A stretch of 7,138 nucleotides of DNA from Promethearchaeota archaeon. Its GTDB lineage: Archaea; Asgardarchaeota; Lokiarchaeia; Sigynarchaeales; SOKP01. The stretch covers positions 1-7,138 of the forward strand of contig JAEOTV010000040.1 of assembly GCA_016839635.1 (NCBI GenBank), given 5' to 3'. Numbering within the stretch: the first letter of the stretch is position 1; each line of letters begins with the position of its first letter. The notes under the pieces were generated by a model. The model was given only the letters and a program-made list of their open reading frames with translations. It was not told where the DNA came from and searched no databases. The position numbers and the translations under genes were made by a program. Below are positions 1 through 6,248 of this stretch, piece after piece.

Positions 1-1610
1 AAATACCATTTATCATTCATATAATCTAAAGGCCAATCATATGCATATCTCCAATAATTCCAATTATCTGAAGGAGTATCGACATCTCCCATCAAATAAT
101 AAGCAACCCTAGCACCATCCCAGTTTGTAGATTTTCCAAGGAGAGCATAATCAAAAACTTCTTGTTCCCAACCGAAAGCCAAATCAAATCCTACAGAATT
201 TGAGGGGTATCTCAATTCTCCTTGTTTAGTTGATCCAAATAAATTAACATGAGTCCATGGACCCATGATTAATCTTTGCCTTCCTCGTGCAGTAATTGCA
301 CCATAATCATCATATCCGATATAACCATCGATGGTACCCTGAAGAAAGTGATCATACCATCCCCCTACATGAATTCCCGCAACAGAGACATTTGAATAAT
401 GTGGTCCAGCAGGTATCGATAAGGACGTAGAATTATACAAGACTTCATTTTTTGGAAATAAACTAAATAAGGTATCTAGCTGATATTGGTAATTTTCAGG
501 ATCAACGCTTTCTATCCATGTTTCAGCTAAGGATTTATGATAGGAGCCTTGATATATTGCATGATCAAATAGCTCTGGTGTTCCAAACCATAATTGTTGC
601 GCCACTAATCCTTCAGGATTCATCCCTGCATAAAAATATTGATTAATGCAAAGAGCTGAAGGGCCAGCACTCGCTATTTTACCATTACAACAACTCTGAT
701 CCAATAACCATTCAAGAGTATCAACACCGTCTTGGTATGATTTAGAAAATAGTAAGAATTTATTTCCACCTTCAATTTTAGAATCATGTGTTCCTCTTAA
801 ATCCTGGATGACTAGATGATAATCTTGCGTTGAATAAAACATTCTATATACATCCATGCCATTTTTACCATAGGGAGTTCTTATTAAAATAACGGGTCTT
901 GGAGTATTAAACGATCCTGGAGCTAAATATACATCTGTAGCTAATTTTGCACCATCTCTCATTTCAATCATATATGTTTTTTTATTTGGAGGTTCATAAG
1001 CAGCAGAGAGGGACAGAATAGTAGTTGGAGTTGCGATTAATAGGAACATTAATCCAATTTGAATACTTTTAGGAAATTTGTTAAAAAGACGTTTATTATA
1101 TTTTTCTATTATTTTGGAAAGAGATAGGGAGGTATTTTTTACTCCATAGTGTAAATATGCTAATAGACTTATTCCTACTGCTGCAATTGAAAAGTAATTT
1201 ACTTCAATTAGAAGGAACCAAATGATACCAATTAATGGAGCAAAAAGATTGATAAGTTTTGCAAAGAATATCACCGGTTTTAAACGAAGGTTGTCTCCAA
1301 TTTGCTTAGTATAGTTAGTACTCACTAAAAGTGAATAGAAGCATATAAAAATCGTAATAGGGTAGTATATCATCCCAAAAAGTACAATAGATATTTGTTT
1401 AATACTAAAGTAGATTTTCTCGTTTTTAGTGTAGAGTTTTACTCCTTCTTGCAACTCTTTATTTCGATCCTTATAATTGAAATAATAAGTTACGATGTAT
1501 ATTCCACGGAAAATTAGTAATAAGAGCAAATTAGTAAATAAGATTTGTTCAAGATTAAGATACCCTAAAGTATATAGTTGATAAAATACCATTATAATCC
1601 AATCAATCAT
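1..1610 (-). CDS. Membrane-anchored CocE/NonD (S15-like) hydrolase, 3' end cut by window edge
   Basis: This partial gene has 536 complete codons read from the ATG at 1610 and runs off the left edge without a stop. Residues 1-205 are membrane-embedded, with hydrophobic segments near 22-44, 70-97, 113-136, 138-157 and 183-205. A CocE/NonD alpha/beta hydrolase domain starts near residue 213 with the family opening MRDGAKLATDVYLAPG and then RTPYGKNG. The triad is visible: Ser318 in AGPSAL, Asp420 in GGWYD and His454 in GPWTH. The C-terminal jelly-roll domain begins around residue 500 (VAYYLMGD, then W and DWP) and is cut off. The family includes acyl-ester hydrolases, glutaryl-7-ACA acylases and Xaa-Pro dipeptidyl-peptidases, so the substrate cannot be told. 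The hydrolase domain is probably outside the cell: it follows a Lys-rich loop and the last membrane segment, and has Asn-x-Ser/Thr sequons. An in-frame ATG at 1712 is possible but overlaps the divergent gene, so 1610 is preferred. There is no clear SD; the mRNA is probably leaderless. Confidence 0.88.
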   Translation of the reverse strand, partial: MIDWIIMVFYQLYTLGYLNLEQILFTNLLLLLIFRGIYIVTYYFNYKDRNKELQEGVKLYTKNEKIYFSIKQISIVLFGMIYYPITIFICFYSLLVSTNYTKQIGDNLRLKPVIFFAKLINLFAPLIGIIWFLLIEVNYFSIAAVGISLLAYLHYGVKNTSLSLSKIIEKYNKRLFNKFPKSIQIGLMFLLIATPTTILSLSAAYEPPNKKTYMIEMRDGAKLATDVYLAPGSFNTPRPVILIRTPYGKNGMDVYRMFYSTQDYHLVIQDLRGTHDSKIEGGNKFLLFSKSYQDGVDTLEWLLDQSCCNGKIASAGPSALCINQYFYAGMNPEGLVAQQLWFGTPELFDHAIYQGSYHKSLAETWIESVDPENYQYQLDTLFSLFPKNEVLYNSTSLSIPAGPHYSNVSVAGIHVGGWYDHFLQGTIDGYIGYDDYGAITARGRQRLIMGPWTHVNLFGSTKQGELRYPSNSVGFDLAFGWEQEVFDYALLGKSTNWDGARVAYYLMGDVDTPSDNWNYWRYAYDWPLDYMNDKWY

Positions 1611-1673
1611 AATCTTATATTGGAAATAAGTTATTAATATAATTATCTGAAAGTTCTCGAGAGTCAAGAAAAT
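1611..1673. promoter_or_regulatory. Divergent promoter region between hydrolase and methyltransferase
   Basis: This 63-base gap lies between two divergent start codons. An AT-rich, partly self-complementary stretch at 1631-1645 (TTATTAATATAATTA) can serve as a TATA-like element in both directions. Its centre is about 27 bases from the hydrolase ATG on the minus strand, which fits a leaderless mRNA. It is about 37 bases from the methyltransferase ATG, which would give a leader of about 10 bases. A perfect 8-base palindrome, TCTCGAGA, lies at 1655-1662. The promoter role is inferred from position and composition only. Confidence 0.4.
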
Positions 1674-3113
1674 ATGGAAAACAATATACAAAGTATTAAA
1701 GACAATAAACATCGAAGATCATTAGGAGTTCATTTGACTTCAAGAGATATTTTTATAAAATATATATTTCCTGAAATTCAAGATAAATTATGGGATTATA
1801 CATGGGTAGATTTATATGCTGGAGAAGGAAATCTAATTTTACCTATTTTAAACTCAATTTCCCCAGATAATCGAATTCATTTTTTTAAAGATCATATTAA
1901 TTTATATGATATTCAACCAATAATGGTAAAAAAATGCATTACAAACGCAGAAAATTACGGGATCCCCTCAGAAGTAGTCCATCAAAATATTAAGTTAAGA
2001 GATAATTTAGAGAGTTTTCCTGAGTTCTTGAAGAATGCACAATTTCCTCTATATCATATAACAAATCCACCGTATCTCTATTTAGGATATATAAGAAAAC
2101 ATAAAGAAACACAAAAATATTTAGATTTCTTTAAAGACAAGAATGATGGGTATCAAGATTTATACCAAATCGCTATGATAAATGATTTGAGAAATAATAT
2201 TGAGAATTTAATTTACATTATTCCTTCTAATTTCTTATTTGGTGCTTCAGTTTCTAATAAATTTCGTACAGATTTCCTAAAATATTATAATATTAGAAAA
2301 ATGATAGTTTTTGAGACAAAAATATTCGAAAATACAGGAACGAACATATGTATTGCGTTTTTAATTAAGAAAAAAGAGCCTAAAGTTGAAAAGGTAGAAT
2401 TTAAAGGGATTAAGATAAAGAATGACAATACTTTATTTGAGAAAAAGTATTCTCTTAAGCCAAAATATAAGTATCGCGCTGGATCTGAATTTGATGAATT
2501 TCTTGTGGAATACCGTGTTCTTAAACCTATGAATGTGCATTACTACTTATTAAAAAAAGAAATATTACAAAATGAAGGTAGAAATGATATTTTAGTCATT
2601 GATGCAAATAATTATCAAAATAGCAAATATAAAAAACTAATTCTACATATAAATAACAATTTAAAAAAGAGAATTGCTTCAAACATTTTATATGTGAGAA
2701 CCGTTGATACCGGGTCCTTTAATGGAAGAGTAGGATTAGGAGTTATCTCAAAAGACTTTAATGTTAATGGAATTCTAGTATCTGGAAATACATACAGAAC
2801 TCATCCGATTCAGATATTTTTTGAGCCTATAGTTACACCAAATGAACAGACTTTATTAAGAAAGTATTTTAATTTCATTTTAGAAGTTTTTCGGGAAAAA
2901 TTAGATAGTGATTTTCTCACAACATATAAATATTCCAATGCCGAATATACGAGAAAATATCTCGGTTTAACCCAAGTTAGAAGATTGATTCAAACTTTTC
3001 CTTATAGTATATTGAATGAAGATATTGCGGAAAAGTTAAATGGATTAATTAATAAAAAAGATTTTAATGGTATTTTAGAATTTTTAAAAGCTTGCAAAGA
3101 TAAAAGCAACTAA
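1674..3113 (+). CDS. N6-adenine DNA methyltransferase (NPPY type, Eco57I/TaqI-like)
   Basis: A 479-residue protein that probably transfers a methyl group from S-adenosylmethionine to the N6 of adenine in a specific DNA site. Motif X is near residues 16-32 (SLGVHLTSRDIF). Motif I, which binds the cofactor, is at 45-54 (VDLYAGEGNL), an acidic motif II follows at D79 (LYDIQP), and the catalytic NPPY is at 131-134. The segment IIPSNFLFG and the following FRTDFLKYYNIRKMIVFE match the later catalytic motifs. This order (X, I, IV) is typical of gamma-class enzymes. The C-terminal half, with a GLTQVRRL stretch close to the end, probably carries target recognition. M.TaqI is of similar size (about 420 residues). 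There is no N-terminal PD-ExK nuclease domain as in type IIG enzymes, and no nuclease gene beside it, so it may be solitary or part of a system that lies elsewhere. There is no strong SD (only GAGAG about 10 bases upstream). Its last 30 bases overlap the convergent prenyltransferase gene. Confidence 0.85.
   Translation: MENNIQSIKDNKHRRSLGVHLTSRDIFIKYIFPEIQDKLWDYTWVDLYAGEGNLILPILNSISPDNRIHFFKDHINLYDIQPIMVKKCITNAENYGIPSEVVHQNIKLRDNLESFPEFLKNAQFPLYHITNPPYLYLGYIRKHKETQKYLDFFKDKNDGYQDLYQIAMINDLRNNIENLIYIIPSNFLFGASVSNKFRTDFLKYYNIRKMIVFETKIFENTGTNICIAFLIKKKEPKVEKVEFKGIKIKNDNTLFEKKYSLKPKYKYRAGSEFDEFLVEYRVLKPMNVHYYLLKKEILQNEGRNDILVIDANNYQNSKYKKLILHINNNLKKRIASNILYVRTVDTGSFNGRVGLGVISKDFNVNGILVSGNTYRTHPIQIFFEPIVTPNEQTLLRKYFNFILEVFREKLDSDFLTTYKYSNAEYTRKYLGLTQVRRLIQTFPYSILNEDIAEKLNGLINKKDFNGILEFLKACKDKSN
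3050..3060 (-). terminator. U-tract terminator candidate for the lipid operon
   Basis: On the minus strand, CTTTTTTATT lies about 25 bases past the prenyltransferase stop codon, inside the convergent methyltransferase gene. Archaeal termination commonly uses U-rich tracts without a hairpin. A single T6 in AT-rich DNA is weak evidence. Confidence 0.25.
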
Positions 3114-3956
3114 TCCAAGAAACATGGATATTTTTAATAATAAACTAATTCTTTTAAAATCTTTTCTTACTAAATTAGATTTCAACATTAATGCGATAGT
3201 ATATATTACTAGTGCTAATCCAAAGAACATCGAAATCAAAAACAATAATGGATTCAAGATATTAGTGAAATAAGGTAGAATAAAGAAAATTATAGCTAAT
3301 AGTGCAAATATTACAGAAAAAATTGTTGATTTTTTGATCCCAATCTTAATAGCTAATGTTTTTACATCTTCATTTTTATCTCCTTCAATATCTTCACATC
3401 CTTTGATAATTTCTCGAGATATTAGAAGAAAAAATGCTGTTAAAAAGAAGAAATATATATACGGAGGAATATTAGAACTGTTTAAAACAGCTCCGTATAT
3501 TAGCCCTATCGAAAAGGATATACTGACAATTATATTTCCAAAGAATCCACTTTTTTTGCCCCAAGCCGCATATAACCAGCCTATAAAAACAAAAAAAACA
3601 GCCAAAATAATATTCAAATATCCAATATTAAACAAAATACTATGGAAAATAGCAATTGTGACACCTATTAAAGAAGTTACGAACCATAAGATCTTTGCTT
3701 GGTTCAACGTTATTGACCCTCTAGGAATAGGTCTTTCGGGACGATTAATTTTATCAATTTCGATGTCATAATAGTCATTAATGACATTCCCAGCACCAGC
3801 AATAAAGAAATAAGTAAGAACACCCAAAAATAGATTTAAAGTTAAGATAACGGGATCAATATCAAATCTTGTATTTAAAATTCCAATAATTACAGTCAAA
3901 CTTCCCATTATATCATTGATGGGTCGAAGAATTTCGATAGCATCCTTTAATTTCAT
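3084..3956 (-). CDS. UbiA-family prenyltransferase, probable DGGGP synthase
   Basis: A 290-residue integral membrane enzyme, very probably geranylgeranylglycerol-phosphate geranylgeranyltransferase (DGGGP synthase, EC 2.5.1.42), which adds the second geranylgeranyl chain to GGGP. The first Asp-rich motif is at residues 60-68 (NDYYDIEID), followed by NRPERPIPRG as in archaeal members. The second is at 189-193 within GCEDIEGDK, followed by KTLAIKIG. These Asp residues bind the Mg-diphosphate of the prenyl donor. About eight or nine hydrophobic helices are spread over the length, the normal UbiA layout and size. It is the last gene of the operon, 13 bases after the GGGP synthase stop. The start is supported by a good SD, GGGAG, 7 bases upstream. 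The UbiA family also makes quinones, hemes and chlorophylls; the assignment to DGGGP rests on the archaeal motif form and on the adjacent GGGP synthase and reductase. Its 3' end overlaps the convergent methyltransferase by 30 bases. Confidence 0.92.
   Translation of the reverse strand: MKLKDAIEILRPINDIMGSLTVIIGILNTRFDIDPVILTLNLFLGVLTYFFIAGAGNVINDYYDIEIDKINRPERPIPRGSITLNQAKILWFVTSLIGVTIAIFHSILFNIGYLNIILAVFFVFIGWLYAAWGKKSGFFGNIIVSISFSIGLIYGAVLNSSNIPPYIYFFFLTAFFLLISREIIKGCEDIEGDKNEDVKTLAIKIGIKKSTIFSVIFALLAIIFFILPYFTNILNPLLFLISMFFGLALVIYTIALMLKSNLVRKDFKRISLLLKISMFLGLVAFIFASF
3129..3168 (+). terminator. U-rich terminator candidate after the methyltransferase
   Basis: Downstream of the methyltransferase stop, the plus strand has T5 at 3131-3135 followed by TTCTTTT and TCTTTTCTT runs through 3168. 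They lie inside the convergent prenyltransferase gene. This fits an archaeal U-tract terminator, but pyrimidine-rich stretches are expected on the antisense strand of a gene for a hydrophobic AT-rich protein. Confidence 0.2.
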
Positions 3957-3963
3957 TAAAATA

Positions 3964-3968
3964 CTCCC
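3964..3968 (-). promoter_or_regulatory. Shine-Dalgarno site of the UbiA-type prenyltransferase
   Basis: GGGAG on the minus strand sits 7 bases before the ATG at 3956, immediately after the TAA of the GGGP synthase gene. It fixes the start and shows that this gene is translated as an internal operon cistron. Confidence 0.7.
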
Positions 3969-3969
3969 T

Positions 3970-4788
3970 TTATCTTATTGGAAAATCTTTTTTCTGAGAT
4001 TTCCCAGCGTTTTTAATTTCATCAATTATACCTTTTAATGAGTTTCCATTATCCTTAAGTATATGATTTTCGAGATAAGTACCCATAACGATGATATCTG
4101 CTCCAGCGTCAACGAAGGCTTTTGCATCTTCTTTATTATCAACACCTCCACCCGCAATTATTGGAATATTAAGTACTGATGAGCATGTTTTTATATGGTC
4201 TACTGGAATTTTTTCTCCTCCTGAACCTGCCTCTAAATATAAAATTTTAAAACCAAACATTTCCGCAGCTAATGCATATGCAGCAGTTAATTTAGGTTTC
4301 TTTCGAGGTAATAATTTTGCATTACCAATCCACCCTGCACTACCTCCAGGTTCAATTATTAAATATGCCATTGAAATATATTCTAAATTATAAGATTTGA
4401 TAGTATATGAAGCAAGGGCTTGTTGACCTATAATGGCATAGGGATCTGAGGAGTTCAGTAAAGACATAAAAAAAATTGCATCAGCATTTTTAGAAACATT
4501 ACTAATACCTCCAGGGAAAATAATAATTGGGACTGAAACTTTATCCTTTATTGCGGCTATTGTCTTATCAACAAAGGTTTGATCAAACACTGTACTTCCT
4601 CCTATTAAAATGGCATCTGTACCAGCATCTTCTGCATATTTTGCCATTTTACCAGCTTTAGAGGGCCCCTGTCTTAATGGATCAGGATCAATTAATGAAA
4701 AATGTAAGGCTCCTTCTGAATTGATTTTTTTAATTAAATACTCATAAGTACTTTTTTCAATATACTCATCAATTACAATATCAACCAT
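3970..4788 (-). CDS. Geranylgeranylglyceryl phosphate synthase (group II-like)
   Basis: A cytosolic TIM-barrel enzyme of 272 residues that joins sn-glycerol-1-phosphate to geranylgeranyl diphosphate (EC 2.5.1.41). This is the step that sets the archaeal glycerol stereochemistry. Family motifs, numbered from the ATG at 4788, are HFSLIDPDP at 29-37 (Asp34 in the Mg site), AGTDAILIGGS at 55-65, FPGGISNVS at 91-99, YLIIEPGG at 142-149, GWIGNAKLLPR at 152-162, YLEAGSGG at 184-191, AGGGVD at 212-217 and VMGT at 234-237. The last two carry the phosphate-binding loops. The EPGGxxGW form resembles group II enzymes, which occur in several archaeal lineages and some Bacteroidetes. A GTG at 4797 gives three more residues, but it falls inside the SD-like GATGTGA (4794-4800), so the ATG at 4788 is preferred. 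The gene lies between the reductase and the prenyltransferase with very short gaps. The bacterial relative PcrB is shorter and less likely in this context. Confidence 0.95.
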   Translation of the reverse strand: MVDIVIDEYIEKSTYEYLIKKINSEGALHFSLIDPDPLRQGPSKAGKMAKYAEDAGTDAILIGGSTVFDQTFVDKTIAAIKDKVSVPIIIFPGGISNVSKNADAIFFMSLLNSSDPYAIIGQQALASYTIKSYNLEYISMAYLIIEPGGSAGWIGNAKLLPRKKPKLTAAYALAAEMFGFKILYLEAGSGGEKIPVDHIKTCSSVLNIPIIAGGGVDNKEDAKAFVDAGADIIVMGTYLENHILKDNGNSLKGIIDEIKNAGKSQKKDFPIR

Positions 4789-4793
4789 AAAAT

Positions 4794-4800
4794 TCACATC
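4794..4800 (-). promoter_or_regulatory. Shine-Dalgarno-like site of GGGP synthase
   Basis: GATGTGA on the minus strand lies 5 bases before the ATG at 4788; with the A before it, AGATGTGA matches the SD consensus GGAGGTGA at 6 of 8 positions. It includes the alternative GTG codon and so argues for the ATG start. Confidence 0.5.
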
Positions 4801-4810
4801 TTTTGATTTC

Positions 4811-6202
4811 TTAATTTCTTTTCTTATTCACAATCATTCTTTCAATTTTATCATATATTGAAATAACATCTTCTTTCCAATTAGAAAAATTAACTAATTT
4901 TTTAGGGAAGTTTTTATAAAGTTTCGTGATCTCATTCATATTAATTCTGAGATAATTGAGATCTAATAATAAATTCGGTTGGGAAATTCCTTTAAAAGCT
5001 TTAGCAGCCATATTAACTAATGATAAATTTAATCCTCCCGTTGAGGAAATTTCTAAAATTTCTTCTCCACTTAACAAATCACGCTCTAAGCCAAAATTTA
5101 ATTCCTTATTTGAAAGATTTTGTAACACAATTCTTAATAAATCCAATGAGGCAAATTCAGAACCAAAACTCGTCATTATATTATAATTATAATCCCATAA
5201 TTCATCTAAAGAATAATCATTATTTTCAATAGCATGAATTGCTGAATTTGCAGCATGAAATCCTGCTCTCATAGAGGGATCTATCCCACCACCATGGAGT
5301 GGATTAACTTGGCAGGCAGCATCTCCCACTAAGATAAATCCATTATCAGCACATGACCATAATGGTCTTCTCACAGGAACTACACCTCCTCCTGTTGAGA
5401 AAATTTCAACATTGGGTGTTTTAATAAATTCTCGAAATACATTTGTTTTATATAAATCCTTAACTTTACCTCTATAATCCATAAAAGTTCCAATTCCAAT
5501 ATTAACTGAAGTCTCATTTTTTGGAAAATACCAGATATATCCTCCAGGAGCTTTTTCTTGATCTAAAATAATTGTAATGTATTCAGGATCATTTACTTGT
5601 TGATCAGTGGGAGAAAATTTTACAATCTCACGATAACATAAAATACTATCATTTTTGGATATATCTTTTTCAATTAGGGAACTTCTTACGTTTTTTCTCA
5701 AGGGAGAATAAAAGCCACTTGCATCAATAATGATTTTGGCTTTAAGGTCTATTTTTTCTTTATTTTCTAATTTAACTTGAAGCCCATTAACTGTTCCATT
5801 TTTATATGTCAAGTCTAGAGCCATAGTATTATCTAAGAATTGTTTAACACCAGCATCTAATGATTCATTTAATAATCTTTGACCGAATTCTAATCGATTT
5901 ACTATATATCCAGCTTGTTTCGGATCTACTAAATGGATACATTTCTTAAGGTTTGGTGAGTATAACTTCGCTCCTTTTATGTAGCATGATAATTCTTCAT
6001 TTTTTGGGTGGTTAATCTTTAAGTAATCAAAAATTTCATTTCCTACAGCATCTCCGCATATTTTTTCTCCAATCTTTAACTTAGGTTTTCTATCTATTAA
6101 ACATACATCTAGACCTTTCCTTGCAGCAAATCTGGCAGCAGTAGCCCCTCCTGTGCCAGCTCCGACAACAATTACATCAAAGGATTTCAGTATGCTTTCC
6201 AT
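4811..6202 (-). CDS. Geranylgeranyl reductase family FAD enzyme (archaeal lipid saturation)
   Basis: A 463-residue FAD-dependent reductase, probably digeranylgeranylglycerophospholipid reductase, which hydrogenates the isoprenoid double bonds of archaeal lipids at the membrane surface. The N-terminal Rossmann motif is GAGTGG at residues 14-19, with the acidic end of the second strand at D37. KICGDAVG at 47-54 holds Cys49, equivalent to the active-site Cys of the Sulfolobus enzyme. YIWYFP at 222-227, followed after eight residues by GIG at 236-238, is the YxWxFP(x7-8)GxG substrate-site signature of this family. The second FAD motif is GFILVGDAA at 288-296, with HGGGIDPSMRAG after it. The C-terminal region beyond about 345 is poorly conserved and probably helical. 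Length is normal for the family. The gene appears to be first in a three-gene operon, with GGGP synthase starting shortly after its stop. There is no SD before the ATG, so leaderless translation is likely. The electron donor (ferredoxin, F420 or NAD(P)H) cannot be read from the sequence. Quinone-modifying members of the same superfamily are a less likely alternative. Confidence 0.93.
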   Translation of the reverse strand: MESILKSFDVIVVGAGTGGATAARFAARKGLDVCLIDRKPKLKIGEKICGDAVGNEIFDYLKINHPKNEELSCYIKGAKLYSPNLKKCIHLVDPKQAGYIVNRLEFGQRLLNESLDAGVKQFLDNTMALDLTYKNGTVNGLQVKLENKEKIDLKAKIIIDASGFYSPLRKNVRSSLIEKDISKNDSILCYREIVKFSPTDQQVNDPEYITIILDQEKAPGGYIWYFPKNETSVNIGIGTFMDYRGKVKDLYKTNVFREFIKTPNVEIFSTGGGVVPVRRPLWSCADNGFILVGDAACQVNPLHGGGIDPSMRAGFHAANSAIHAIENNDYSLDELWDYNYNIMTSFGSEFASLDLLRIVLQNLSNKELNFGLERDLLSGEEILEISSTGGLNLSLVNMAAKAFKGISQPNLLLDLNYLRINMNEITKLYKNFPKKLVNFSNWKEDVISIYDKIERMIVNKKRN

Positions 6203-6212
6203 ATTAAGAGTT

Positions 6213-6236
6213 CTTTTATAAGTATTTAGAATAAAA
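6213..6236 (-). promoter_or_regulatory. Candidate promoter of the reductase/GGGPS/UbiA operon
   Basis: Upstream of the reductase ATG on the minus strand is an AT-rich run with TATTCTAAATA (6232-6222), centred about 25-27 bases before the ATG, which is the spacing expected for a leaderless archaeal transcript. A second match, TATAAAAG at 6220-6213, looks more like a consensus TATA box but is so close to the ATG that transcription would begin inside the gene. Without start-site data the choice is open. Confidence 0.3.
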
Positions 6237-6248
6237 AATTAAAAAATA
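6233..6248 (-). terminator. U-rich terminator after the polyprenol kinase-like gene
   Basis: Directly after the TAA at 6249 the minus strand reads two T6 tracts separated by AA (TATTTTTTAATTTTTT). This fits the hairpin-free U-tract signals of archaea and would separate the kinase-like gene from the lipid operon. Read-through remains possible because the gap is only 46 bases. Confidence 0.45.

Noticed and set aside
1611..1712. Longer hydrolase start at the ATG at 1712
   Set aside because: It would overlap the first 39 bases of the methyltransferase gene and cover the whole divergent promoter region; the ATG at 1610 gives a sensible membrane N-terminus.
3334..3771. Open frame of 145 codons on the plus strand
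   Set aside because: It lies wholly antisense to the prenyltransferase gene, whose motifs are intact; the translation is Ile/Lys/Pro-rich with no recognisable domain.
4091..4393. Open frame of 100 codons on the plus strand
   Set aside because: Antisense to the well-conserved core of GGGP synthase; open by composition only.
4956..5232. Two short overlapping plus-strand open frames (4956-5186 and 5020-5232)
   Set aside because: Both are antisense to the C-terminal part of the reductase, have no SD or promoter and no recognisable protein features.
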